Part shown: piece by piece, positions 34,201 to 42,852 of the stretch | Position numbering within the stretch: position 1 is the stretch's first letter | Layout: every line of letters starts with the position of its first letter | Assembly (NCBI RefSeq): GCF_023073915.1 | Contig: NZ_JADPKK010000022.1 | Span: 930,001-994,000, forward strand | Direction: 5' to 3' | DNA length: 64,000 bases | Origin: Bradyrhizobium sp. 149 | GTDB lineage: Bacteria; Pseudomonadota; Alphaproteobacteria; Rhizobiales; Xanthobacteraceae | Program-made: the position numbers and the translations under genes | The notes under the pieces: model-generated | The model's database searches: none | Told to the model about the DNA's origin: nothing | Seen by the model: the letters and a program-made list of their open reading frames with translations, nothing else

Positions 34201-37200
34201 TCAGCTGCGCGAGCGCTCCTGGAGGGAGCGCAACAGCCTGCTGGCGTCCGAACGATCGCCGCCGTCCGGCTGACCGGCAAAGAACTGCAATTCGTGACGC
34301 AGGAGCGTGCGGGCGCGCTCGGTCTCGCCTTTGGCGGCGAGCAGGCCCGCAAGGCTCTCCGCGGCACGCAGGCCAAATCCGCGCTGGCCACGACGCTGGG
34401 CAAGCGCAAGCGCCAGCTCGAAGTTCCGTTCGGCGAGCGAGATGTCGTTGACCTGCGCATGTGCGGCAAATCGACCTTCGATCCGAAGGCACTCGGCCTC
34501 ATACCAATAGTTGCCACCCCGCCCGAAGACGTTACGCGCCTGATCGAGACAACGCCGGGCGTCCGCCAGCCTGTCGGCGCGGACATAGGCCTCCGCGAGC
34601 CAGCAAAGATATGTGGGCAGCTGGTAGACGAGGTGTGCCGTCAGCAGGAAATCGCGCTGCTTCTCCAGCATATCGATCCCTTCCGCGAGGCGACCGCTCT
34701 CGACGTCGGCCCAACCGAGATAGGTCCGCGCCACCGAGACCCAGAGCGGCAATTCCCGTCTGATCGCCCCATCGAGCGTCCGCTGTGCCAGCGCCCGGAC
34801 CGTCTGCACGTCCCTCTCCAGCGTGTACATCATGCAGACATGCGCGTAGGCGTAGCCGAGGGTATGGGCGTGCGACAATTGCTGCGCGTGTCCGAGTGCC
34901 TCTCGGCCGTGCGTGACCGCATCGGTCACTCGCCCCACCAGCCAGGAGCAGATGCACAGATTTGACAGGCTCGTGATCTGCACGTCGGTGCCGTATGTCA
35001 CGGCCGTGGCGCGGTCGGCGGCAGCATCGTAGAGCTTGGCTGCCCGATCGAGATGAACGCACGCCTGCTCGGTCTCCCCGTCGAGCAACGACGTGCCGAG
35101 CAGCCGATGTCCGACCATCCGATCGGCCCTCGTTCCCTTTTGCTCGGCGAGCGTCAGAAAGTCCTGCGCCAGCGTGCCGGCCTCCCGCACGTTGCTCGCA
35201 ACGCGCAAGTAAGACCATCTTGCGTACAGCGCCGGAAAGATGCGCGGATCGTTATCGAGGGCGCGGCAGAGCTCGATGGCACGGCTGCTCACGTTGGCGA
35301 CCGCGTCGGCGCCAAATCCCTGTAGCGCGATCGTCGGTCCGATCAGCGCGAGTTGGGCGTTCAGCTCCAGATTGTTCCGTTCAAGTCCCTCTGGAAGCCT
35401 CCTGATCTCCTCCAGCGCCATGTTGAGCTCGGCGATCGCCTCCAGATTTGCCGAACGTTCTGCAGCCTGCTGGGCCGCCTTCAGCCGCATCTGCGCCGCT
35501 CGGGAGGTGCGTCCGGCCTCAGACAGATGCTGGGCGAGATAGCCGGGTTCCGTCATGGTAATCTCTGGCAGATGGAGCTCGATCTCCGCAGCCACGCGGT
35601 CGTGAAGCTCTCGTCTCTGCCGTTTCAGAAGCGAATAATAGGCGACGTCCCGGACCAAGGCATGCTTGAAGGAGTAGATCTTTTCGTCGTCGTTGCGCTC
35701 GAGCCCTATCAGTCCAGACGCTCGCAGCCGCTCGAGGGCGGGTTCGAGGGCGTCGTGAAGCTCGCCGGCAACGGCGTCAAGAAGCCGATGCGGAAAGGTT
35801 CGGCCGATCACCGACGCGAGCTGCGCGACCGCCTTGGCATTGCCGAGCCGCTCGAGACGCAGCATCAGGGAATCGTAGAGCGCCGATGGCACTTCGGAAG
35901 GTCCGCTGGCGCCGGCCGTTCTGACGCCGGGATCGACCTGGCCGGTCTCCAGGGCAGCCGCAGCCAACTCTTCCACGAACAGCGGCACACCGTCCGATCG
36001 TGCGACAACCTGCTGGATCAATTGGCTCGACAGCTGTTTGTCGCGTACGACCGATCCTGCGAGATCGCGGCAGTGCTCGTCGTCGAGCCGCTGAAGCACG
36101 ATGCGCAGGATCATCGGCGATACGTTACCGACGACAGACGCTCGGCTGGTGACCACCAGGAGATTCCGCGTGGCACCGATCTGGCCGGCAATGCGCTCCA
36201 CGATCTCGATCGTCGATGGATCGGCCCAGTGAAAATCCTCCACCAGAATCAGGCCGGCCTCGCCGCGCGCTTGCGAGATCAACAGCTGCACCGCCGCATC
36301 GCGCGTCTTCCGACGCTGCTCTTGTGCATCGGGAATTGTCGGGCCTGACGCCGCCGACATCGGTAAACCGAGCATCTGACCGATCAGCGTCAACTGCTCC
36401 TCGGCGCCGCCACACGTCTCGGCCATGAAACCACGCAGACGCGCCGAATTCGCCTCGGCGTCTTCATCTCTGGCAATGCCGATGCGCTGCTCAAGGGCTC
36501 TGATGATCGGGTATAGCGGTGTGCTCTGATGCGGGGCGGAGGCTTGGACCACCAGGATCAGCTCGTCCGGCAGCGCGGCCCTTTCGATCAGCTCCAATGC
36601 CAGGCGCGATTTGCCGATCCCGGGCTCCCCGGTGATCTCCACCGTACGCCCCTGCCCGGTCCGCGCCAGCTCCCACGCTTGCAGCAGCTGGCCCATTTCA
36701 GCGACCCTGTCCACCAGGCGCGAGGCATTGCGACGGCGTGCACGATGGCCGGCGCCATCTTCCAACGCCTCGCCCACGACGAGAAAGACCTCGACTTTTC
36801 GCGACAGTCCCTTGAGCGAACGCATACCGAGCGGTTGCAGGGCGAATTTGCCGCGGAGGAGGCGCCTGGTCTCACCGCTGATCACGAGTGAATTTGGCTC
36901 ACCCATTTCCAGCAACCGGAATGCGATGTTGGGCGTATCGCCGACGATCTCCGTCGCATCGTGCACATGGCCCGGCCCCGCCTTGCCGATCACCGCTACG
37001 CCCGTATGGACCCCGATCCGAACGCGAAGCGGTTCCTGGATCGCCGCAATGGCGCGCTCACTGAGTTCGCGAAGTGCCCGCAACAACACCAGGCCGGCGC
37101 GTACCGCGCTCTCGGCCTCGTTCTCCGATGCGAGGGGATAGCCGAATTCCGCACGAATGCCGTCGCCGATGTAGTTGACGACGCTGCCTCCGGCATTGCT

Positions 37201-37356
37201 GATGCATTGCGAGCTTATCGCCTGGAATTCCAGCAATATTTCTCGCAGATCCTCGATGTCGCAACGCTCGGAGAGGCCCGTTGAATCAACGACGTCGCAG
37301 AACAGAACGGTGAGCTGCCGGCGTTCGGTTACTCTGTCGTGAGGGTCGTCCATCAC
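34201..37356 (-). CDS. Adenylate/guanylate cyclase with AAA-type ATPase and TPR-like region
   Basis: A 1051-residue multidomain protein. Residues about 10-190 form a class III nucleotide cyclase domain with metal-binding Asp in LFCDVVDSTGLS and IGDGIRAEF, plus GVHTGVAVIGKAG. An ATPase module follows with P-loop GEPGIGKS (243-250) and Walker B LILVEDFHWADPS. The remainder is helical, with TPR-like repeats to the C terminus, as in LuxR-type and MalT-like ATPases. Substrate choice (ATP or GTP) is not evident. It lies inside the island with a tandem palindrome upstream. Confidence 0.88.
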   Translation of the reverse strand: MMDDPHDRVTERRQLTVLFCDVVDSTGLSERCDIEDLREILLEFQAISSQCISNAGGSVVNYIGDGIRAEFGYPLASENEAESAVRAGLVLLRALRELSERAIAAIQEPLRVRIGVHTGVAVIGKAGPGHVHDATEIVGDTPNIAFRLLEMGEPNSLVISGETRRLLRGKFALQPLGMRSLKGLSRKVEVFLVVGEALEDGAGHRARRRNASRLVDRVAEMGQLLQAWELARTGQGRTVEITGEPGIGKSRLALELIERAALPDELILVVQASAPHQSTPLYPIIRALEQRIGIARDEDAEANSARLRGFMAETCGGAEEQLTLIGQMLGLPMSAASGPTIPDAQEQRRKTRDAAVQLLISQARGEAGLILVEDFHWADPSTIEIVERIAGQIGATRNLLVVTSRASVVGNVSPMILRIVLQRLDDEHCRDLAGSVVRDKQLSSQLIQQVVARSDGVPLFVEELAAAALETGQVDPGVRTAGASGPSEVPSALYDSLMLRLERLGNAKAVAQLASVIGRTFPHRLLDAVAGELHDALEPALERLRASGLIGLERNDDEKIYSFKHALVRDVAYYSLLKRQRRELHDRVAAEIELHLPEITMTEPGYLAQHLSEAGRTSRAAQMRLKAAQQAAERSANLEAIAELNMALEEIRRLPEGLERNNLELNAQLALIGPTIALQGFGADAVANVSSRAIELCRALDNDPRIFPALYARWSYLRVASNVREAGTLAQDFLTLAEQKGTRADRMVGHRLLGTSLLDGETEQACVHLDRAAKLYDAAADRATAVTYGTDVQITSLSNLCICSWLVGRVTDAVTHGREALGHAQQLSHAHTLGYAYAHVCMMYTLERDVQTVRALAQRTLDGAIRRELPLWVSVARTYLGWADVESGRLAEGIDMLEKQRDFLLTAHLVYQLPTYLCWLAEAYVRADRLADARRCLDQARNVFGRGGNYWYEAECLRIEGRFAAHAQVNDISLAERNFELALALAQRRGQRGFGLRAAESLAGLLAAKGETERARTLLRHELQFFAGQPDGGDRSDASRLLRSLQERSRS

Positions 37357-37433
37357 TCATCCCGGAATTCTGACAATGTTCCGCGGTTCGATTTGGCGCC
37401 GCTGCCGTTTCCTGAGCGCGCAGAGATTGCGCC

Positions 37434-37471
37434 CTTCTCTTGAGAGAAGTCCACCTCTCGAGAGAAGTCTA
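37434..37471. promoter_or_regulatory. Tandem palindromes upstream of the cyclase gene
   Basis: CTTCTCT-TG-AGAGAAG (37434-37449) and CTCTCGAGAG (37455-37464) sit in two 17-base direct repeats, TCTTGAGAGAAGTCCAC and TCTCGAGAGAAGTCTAC, spaced 18 bases apart. This is about 80 bases upstream of the cyclase start and looks like a pair of binding sites for a dimeric regulator. Confidence 0.5.
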
Positions 37472-37596
37472 CGCCGCTGTGGGTGACAATCAATCAGCCA
37501 CACTGTCCGACCACGCCCGACGAAATTTCCGGTGCAGGTCGGATACTGCAGGCACGTCAACTTCCGTATGATGGCTCCGGGCTGGCCATCACCGGC

Positions 37597-38964
37597 TCAG
37601 AGCAGATCGGCAAAGAATGGGTTCAGCATGCGTCCGTGCGGATCCTCCAGCCTGACTTGCGCAGAAAACCGCGTCCATCGCGCACCATACGCGGCCGTGA
37701 CATGCTGCCGGGTGACGAACGGGCTCTGATTCAGCAACGGAATGCCATTCCTCTTGTGCGCGAAATCATTGAACTCTTTCAAAAACCCGTCCCACGCCGG
37801 CCTGTCCGTAAAGGCGTGAATGGGGTCGACCGAAAAAACGTCTCCGTCGTGCGAGTAGGACAGCAACGAATGCTCGTCCTTCCGGATGAAGTAGGAGCCA
37901 AGCGCCATGTTGCAGCGGAAGTCATGGTCCTTGAAATACTTTTCGCTGAAGTCCACGTAGTCGCGCAGCACATTCAGCCATTCAGCCCGCGGAAATGCCC
38001 AGAATGTAAATGCATATCGCGCCGACGGCGGCGTCTTGCTGTAGTCGATCGTCTTGTCGGGATTGTACAGCGTCGCTCCGCCGACCAGGTGCAGGAACGA
38101 CATTAACAACCGGCTGCCAACGAACCACGTGTCGAGCGACGCATCCCTGAGAGGCTTGGTCGGGATGCTGCTGTCGATAAACCTGCCAACGCGGGCTTCC
38201 GTATGGTTCCAGAGGGCACGGCGGCTGGCCGCGAACAGCGACCCTAACGGCCCAACCCTATCGATAGGATGTCGCGTCTGGAAGTGTGCCTTTCGACCGA
38301 CCGTCCAGCAAATCAAGCCTCGCGATGCATCGATGATTCCATCCACTTCCTTCTCGGTCAGCTCTCCGATCGGGCGCGGCAAATATCTGAAGTGGACCGC
38401 TTCCAGCGGCTTGATGCGAAACGTCACCTCGTAGATGACGCCGCACAGGCCATAGCTCGAGCGCATCAAGTACATCACTTGCGGGTTTTTATCCTCCGAT
38501 GCTTCCGCCAACCCGCCGCTGGGCGTCACCCACTTCATCGCTGTGATGTACGAGCCGACCTGCCCGAACTCGCCGCCGTCCAGGCCGTCCTTGGTGTGGC
38601 AGCAGGCCGCCGCGCCGAGTGTCATGTTCCCGATCTCGATATTGGTCAGAAACTGGAGGTTCATCGCCCGCAACGCCCGCGATGCGGCAATGAACTGGAG
38701 ACCCGCCTCGGCCGTGAACGTCATGCTGTGTGGATCGATCTTGAGGATACGGCTCATCCCGGACATGTCGATGATCGTCCCGTCCGAGGACGCGCAAGGC
38801 GTCAAGGAATGATAGCTGCCCATCGCCCGAACAGGGCTTGGGTAGCGGTCGGCATCCCTGAGGATCGATTGAATCTCGTCGACGGAGCGCGGTGACACCA
38901 GCTGCGCGGGTGAGCTTGTGATCCCGCCGTCGTAATTGCGAACCATATTGCCCATCTGCGTCAC
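37597..38964 (-). CDS. FAD-dependent oxidase of the VAO/aldonolactone oxidase type
   Basis: A 455-residue flavoprotein with a VAO/PCMH-type FAD-binding domain: LVSPRSVDEIQSILRDADR, then AMGSYHSLTPCASSDGTII, where the His in SYHS occupies the place used for covalent FAD attachment in related oxidases, and QVGSYITAMKWVTPSGGL. The C-terminal half resembles the ALO (aldonolactone oxidase) domain, so a sugar, alditol or lactone may be the substrate. It is divergent from the heme dioxygenase gene and likely belongs to the same island. Confidence 0.8.
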   Translation of the reverse strand: MTQMGNMVRNYDGGITSSPAQLVSPRSVDEIQSILRDADRYPSPVRAMGSYHSLTPCASSDGTIIDMSGMSRILKIDPHSMTFTAEAGLQFIAASRALRAMNLQFLTNIEIGNMTLGAAACCHTKDGLDGGEFGQVGSYITAMKWVTPSGGLAEASEDKNPQVMYLMRSSYGLCGVIYEVTFRIKPLEAVHFRYLPRPIGELTEKEVDGIIDASRGLICWTVGRKAHFQTRHPIDRVGPLGSLFAASRRALWNHTEARVGRFIDSSIPTKPLRDASLDTWFVGSRLLMSFLHLVGGATLYNPDKTIDYSKTPPSARYAFTFWAFPRAEWLNVLRDYVDFSEKYFKDHDFRCNMALGSYFIRKDEHSLLSYSHDGDVFSVDPIHAFTDRPAWDGFLKEFNDFAHKRNGIPLLNQSPFVTRQHVTAAYGARWTRFSAQVRLEDPHGRMLNPFFADLL

Positions 38965-39282
38965 CCCCTTGACGGCGAAACACGCAACTTAAGATGGCTT
39001 TTCGGTCTTGCCGACGTCGGTGCCGGCCTGGTTCTCACGAGGTTGTAGCTCGTTGTCGCGCAGCTTCGCCCCGCTCACGAAATTCAGCCGGGTCGCCCGA
39101 TGCACCCACGGCTGTATGACATCCTATCCGAGCAAACATTTAACCGACAGGAGAAATTGAGTGACGGGCGACCGCAGCGTCCGGCAAGCCGGCGTTGGCA
39201 GACGGGCATTTTGGTGCTAAATGAACTGCATTTACTAGTTGCAAGTCGAATTTATTTCACGCGATTGCGTCGGGGAACGTCG
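38965..39282. other. Divergent promoter region between flavin oxidase and heme dioxygenase
   Basis: No gene is supported in these 318 bases. Parts are AT-richer than the surroundings (for example AATTTATTTCACG near 39250). It must drive both the flavin oxidase and the dioxygenase unit, but no definite operator was found. GGGGAACG lies just before the dioxygenase ATG. Confidence 0.45.
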
Positions 39283-41103
39283 ATGTCCCGCGAGAATGAT
39301 GGTTTTGTCTTCCATCGTGGCCTGCTCCAGGCGGTCCTGGATGTTGTCTATCGGGCCATAAACTTCTTTGTCACATGGGACCACCTGCCGACCCTGCTCG
39401 GAGCTGCCAATCTTTCGGTGTTCCGCGACCGGCTGCGGGCGCACAACCTCCACCATACCGGCTACGGCACGACGTCGCCTGGCTGGAGCCCTGGCAACGA
39501 CCGGTGGCGTTCCGCCGACGGCTCGTTCAACAACCTCGACCATCCGCGCATGGGCATGGCGGGCGCCCGGTTCGGACGCAATTTCCCGCTGCCGGAATGC
39601 GTCCCGGACAGCGTAGACGATCTGCTCGAACCCAGTCCGCGCGAGATTTCGGAGGAATTGCTGGCGCGCGACCAATTTATTCCCGCAACCAGTCTCAATC
39701 TGCTGGCCGCCGCCTGGATCCAGTTCGAAACGCATAACTGGTTCAGCCATGGAGTGCCCGAGTCGGGAAATGAGTTCAAAATCCCACTGAAGGCGGGCGA
39801 CGAATGGCCTAAGGAGGAGCGGATCGGCGGCTACATGAAGATCCGTCGCACTGTTCGCGACGAGACATCGCGTGAATCATGGCTCGGCGCCGCACCGACA
39901 TTTCGCAACCTCAACTCGCATTGGTGGGACGCCGGACAGATCTACGGCAGCGATCGCGCGAGGCAGATGCAGATCCGTTCCGGGGTCGATGGGAAGATCG
40001 AGATCGGCAACGATGGAATGCTTCCTGCCGATCCAGTTCACCCAGGTGCCGATCTCACCGGATTCAACGACAATTGGTGGGTCGGGCTCAGCCTGCTGCA
40101 CAATCTCTTCGCGCGTGAGCACAATGTCATCTGCGACGGCTTGAAGACGCGGTATCCCACCTGGATTGACGAGGAGCTATTCCAGCGTGCGCGCCTGATC
40201 AACGGAGCCCTGATCGCCAAGATCCATACCATCGAATGGACGCCAGGCATCCTTGGCCATCCTGCACTGGACTTCAGCATGCACGCCAACTGGTCGGGGA
40301 TACCGTACCGGGTGCTGCGCGCGGTGCTCGGCAAGAACAGCGAAGCCGCCTATGGCATCATCGGTTCTCCGACGGAGCAGCACAGCGCGCCCTACGCCAT
40401 GACCGAGGAATTCACCGCCGTCTACCGCCTGCACCCGCTGATCCCGGACGACATGGATGTGCGGCGGCTCGACGCCGCAGAGGTCGAACACTGCAAGCTG
40501 GTCGACATGCAGGGAGGCGTCTCCCGCAAGTTCATGGAGACGCGCGGCTTCGCCAACCTGATGTACTCCTTCGGCACCGCTCATCCCGGCGCCATTCGCC
40601 TCCACAATTATCCCAACTTCCTGCGCCAGTTCACGAAGGACGGGCAGCCGCTGCTCGACGTGGCCGCGATCGATATCATGCGCGATCGCGAGCGCGGCGT
40701 GCCGCGCTACAATCGTTTCCGCGAGCTGGTCGGCAAGAAGCGAGTCAAGACGTTCGAGGAAATCACCAGCATCCCCGATGCGGCGAGGAAGATGCGCGCG
40801 ATCTACAAGGGCGACGTCGACCGCGTTGATCTGATGGTCGGGCTCTTGGCCGAGGACCTGCCGGACGGTTTTGGCTTCAGCGATACCGCCTTCCGCATCT
40901 TCATCCTGATGGCATCGCGGCGTCTCAAGAGCGACCGCTTCTTCACCGACGATTACCGGGCGGAAGTTTACACGAACTTCGGTCTGGACTGGGTCCACAA
41001 AAACGGGATGAAATCGGTCCTGCTGCGGCATGTGCCGCAACTCGGACCGGCGCTCGAGGGCGTCAACAACGCCTTTGCCCCCTGGAACGTGCTGCGAGGC
41101 TGA
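39283..41103 (+). CDS. Heme-dependent fatty-acid dioxygenase-like peroxidase (alpha-DOX/COX superfamily)
   Basis: A 606-residue member of the animal heme peroxidase/cyclooxygenase superfamily. The distal histidine motif is FETHNWFSHG (His151), WWDAGQIYGSD follows, and the proximal motif is AVYRLHPLIPDD (His384). In plant alpha-dioxygenases the two heme histidines are 226 residues apart and the catalytic Tyr precedes the proximal His in a YRxH motif; here the spacing is 233 and Tyr381 is conserved. Start: ATG at 39283 preceded by GGGGAACG; the frame is open from 39100 but non-conserved. The P450-like gene follows after 3 bases. Confidence 0.88.
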   Translation: MSRENDGFVFHRGLLQAVLDVVYRAINFFVTWDHLPTLLGAANLSVFRDRLRAHNLHHTGYGTTSPGWSPGNDRWRSADGSFNNLDHPRMGMAGARFGRNFPLPECVPDSVDDLLEPSPREISEELLARDQFIPATSLNLLAAAWIQFETHNWFSHGVPESGNEFKIPLKAGDEWPKEERIGGYMKIRRTVRDETSRESWLGAAPTFRNLNSHWWDAGQIYGSDRARQMQIRSGVDGKIEIGNDGMLPADPVHPGADLTGFNDNWWVGLSLLHNLFAREHNVICDGLKTRYPTWIDEELFQRARLINGALIAKIHTIEWTPGILGHPALDFSMHANWSGIPYRVLRAVLGKNSEAAYGIIGSPTEQHSAPYAMTEEFTAVYRLHPLIPDDMDVRRLDAAEVEHCKLVDMQGGVSRKFMETRGFANLMYSFGTAHPGAIRLHNYPNFLRQFTKDGQPLLDVAAIDIMRDRERGVPRYNRFRELVGKKRVKTFEEITSIPDAARKMRAIYKGDVDRVDLMVGLLAEDLPDGFGFSDTAFRIFILMASRRLKSDRFFTDDYRAEVYTNFGLDWVHKNGMKSVLLRHVPQLGPALEGVNNAFAPWNVLRG

Positions 41104-41106
41104 CCC

Positions 41107-42051
41107 ATGGCCCTCATCCTCAGCATTCCGGGCCTCGTCCGCGTCGCGCTCGTCCGCGATCCCGACGAACTGCTCCGCGTCAACAATGCGGGTAGGGTCG
41201 CCCGCTCACTGTCTGGCCGCGGTGGCCTGTTCAATCGCTCGGTCGCGGCAAAGCTCGCAGTTTTCCGCACACCTGATGGCGACATCTGGCCGGCATTTCG
41301 CGACCGGCACGATCCATTGCGCGCGGCCCATCAGGCGACCCTCGAATCCGCGCTTTCGGATGTCGAGCCACTGTTGCAACGGATCGCGCCGGAGATCGCC
41401 GAGCTCGGCAACTACATCCGCGACGGGCACGCGCATCGCAGCATGGGCGTCGTTGTTCAGCAAGCGATAGGCCGGCTCTTCTTCGCCGACTATATTGCGA
41501 GCGAGGAGTCCTACGCCGCCGCGCGCACGTTGCAGGCCTGGCTGTCGGCCTGGCCGCTGCGTGCATACTGGATCAGGCGCAGCGGCGCGTTGAAGGCTTC
41601 GCTCGATCGAATTGAAGCAACCTCGCGCGGTAATATGGCTTGCGCGCATGCAACTGCGCTTGCAATGGGCAACATCGTAAAGTCGATCGATCTGATGCGC
41701 GAGCTGGTGCTTCGCGGCGACAGTCTGGCGAAGATCGAACCGCAGGATGCGCTGCTTCGCACCCTGCGCGCGCCCGCGCGCGTGGTCCGCGAGGCGCGCG
41801 ATGGAGACTGCGTTGGTTTGATCCGGCTGCGGTCACGGACGTTGGTGCTGCTCGCGGTCGAAGACGCCCGCCAGCAACGTGCCTCCGATCCGGGCTTCGC
41901 ATTCTTTGCCGACGCGTGGAATCGTTGCCCCGCGCACAGCATTGTCCCCGCGTTGCTCATCGAGGTGTGGCGGGCGGCAAGGACCAACAAGAAGCACAGC
42001 GCGACAGGCACGCCGCCGCAAGGTGGACGGCCAAAGTCGCAGCCGCCCTAG
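41107..42051 (+). CDS. Short, degenerate cytochrome P450-like protein
   Basis: A 314-residue protein with the outline of a P450 but a truncated start: a B-region-like VALVRDPDELLR, RSMGVVVQQAIGRLFFADY (typical E/F region), an I-helix-like ACAHATALAMGNIV without the acid-Thr pair, K-helix DALLRTLRAPARVVREA in which the Glu of ExxR appears replaced, and a heme loop AFFADAWNRCPAHSIV with Cys274 followed by an L helix. The WNRCPA form recalls the NKQCxG loop of hydroperoxide-converting CYP74 enzymes. Usual P450s have about 400 residues. Directly coupled to the dioxygenase gene. Confidence 0.65.
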   Translation: MALILSIPGLVRVALVRDPDELLRVNNAGRVARSLSGRGGLFNRSVAAKLAVFRTPDGDIWPAFRDRHDPLRAAHQATLESALSDVEPLLQRIAPEIAELGNYIRDGHAHRSMGVVVQQAIGRLFFADYIASEESYAAARTLQAWLSAWPLRAYWIRRSGALKASLDRIEATSRGNMACAHATALAMGNIVKSIDLMRELVLRGDSLAKIEPQDALLRTLRAPARVVREARDGDCVGLIRLRSRTLVLLAVEDARQQRASDPGFAFFADAWNRCPAHSIVPALLIEVWRAARTNKKHSATGTPPQGGRPKSQPP

Positions 42052-42767
42052 CACCCCAGCCGGTCGGCTATCCCGCCAAAATCCTTGGCCACGATGTCCC
42101 ACTTGCCGGTGGCCTCGAAGTCGACCTTCTGGAGCGGACCGTATTCGGTCGGCCGCGCCACGAAGGCGGTCTTCAGCCCGTTCTTCTGCGCGGCGGCGAG
42201 ATCGCCGTTGTGGGCGGCGACCATCATCACCTCTTCCGGCTTGAGGCAAAGCAGCCGCGCGGCGCCGAGGTAGGTTTCGGGATCGGGCTTGTAGTGCTCG
42301 AACAGCTCGGCCGACATGACGAGGTCCCACGGCAGGCCAGCGAACTTCGCCATGTTGGTCAGCAGCGCAACATTGCCGTTCGACAGCGGCGAGATCACGA
42401 ATTTCGTCTTCAGCCGCGTTAGCCCCGCGACGCTGTCGGGCCACGGATGCAGGCGATGCCAGCCCTTGGTGAGGTGATCGAGATCGGCTTCGGTCAGGCC
42501 TTTGATCGAAAATTGCTCGACCAGCTTTTCCAGCGAGCGGCGATGCAGATCGTCCAGCATGACATAGCCGCGCTCGGGATGTTTGCGCACGTCGTCCATC
42601 GAGGCCATGTACATGCCGCGCCAGCCGTCGACCAGGGCGGTCCAGTCGGCGGAGATGCCGCGGCCCTTCGCCCACCACATGAAGTCCGTGATCAGGCTGG
42701 TGCGCCAGTCCACGACGGTGCCGAACACGTCGAACACGAGCGCTTTGATGGCCGTGAGGTCTGACAT
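42048..42767 (-). CDS. Haloacid dehalogenase, type II (HAD superfamily)
   Basis: A 239-residue HAD hydrolase. Motif I is KALVFDVFGTVVDWR (nucleophile Asp in VFDVFGT), motif II SNGN, and motif IV region MVAAHNGDLAAA; these match L-2-haloacid dehalogenases. The ATG at 42767 is preferred, with AGGGAAGC upstream; an earlier ATG at 42800 lies inside a palindromic repeat. Its stop codon overlaps that of the P450-like gene (CTAG), and a decayed copy of its 3' end lies 8 kb away at 34063. Confidence 0.9.
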   Translation of the reverse strand: MSDLTAIKALVFDVFGTVVDWRTSLITDFMWWAKGRGISADWTALVDGWRGMYMASMDDVRKHPERGYVMLDDLHRRSLEKLVEQFSIKGLTEADLDHLTKGWHRLHPWPDSVAGLTRLKTKFVISPLSNGNVALLTNMAKFAGLPWDLVMSAELFEHYKPDPETYLGAARLLCLKPEEVMMVAAHNGDLAAAQKNGLKTAFVARPTEYGPLQKVDFEATGKWDIVAKDFGGIADRLGC

Positions 42768-42795
42768 CGACGCTTCCCTGTGTTGCCTATTGTTG

Positions 42796-42836
42796 GTCAT
42801 GCCGGGATGCGCCGCGAGGCGCAGGCCCGGAATGAC
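42796..42836. repeat. Palindromic intergenic repeat
   Basis: GTCATGCCGGG (42796-42806) and CCCGGAATGAC (42826-42836) pair around a GC-rich centre with one mismatch. Such CCGGG...ATGAC palindromes are very common dispersed repeats in Bradyrhizobium chromosomes (from memory). It lies between glpX and the dehalogenase gene. Confidence 0.6.
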
Positions 42837-42852
42837 GGCCGCACGTTGTGAC

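Noticed and set aside
34063..42050. Search for an integrase, transposase or tRNA at the edges of the interposed block
   Set aside because: None could be found, so it is not called a mobile element, only a block with duplicated flanks.
41107..42051. Possibility that the gene after the dioxygenase is a random open frame
   Set aside because: It is tightly coupled to the dioxygenase gene and shows ordered P450-like segments from the B region to the heme-loop Cys, so it was kept as a divergent P450.
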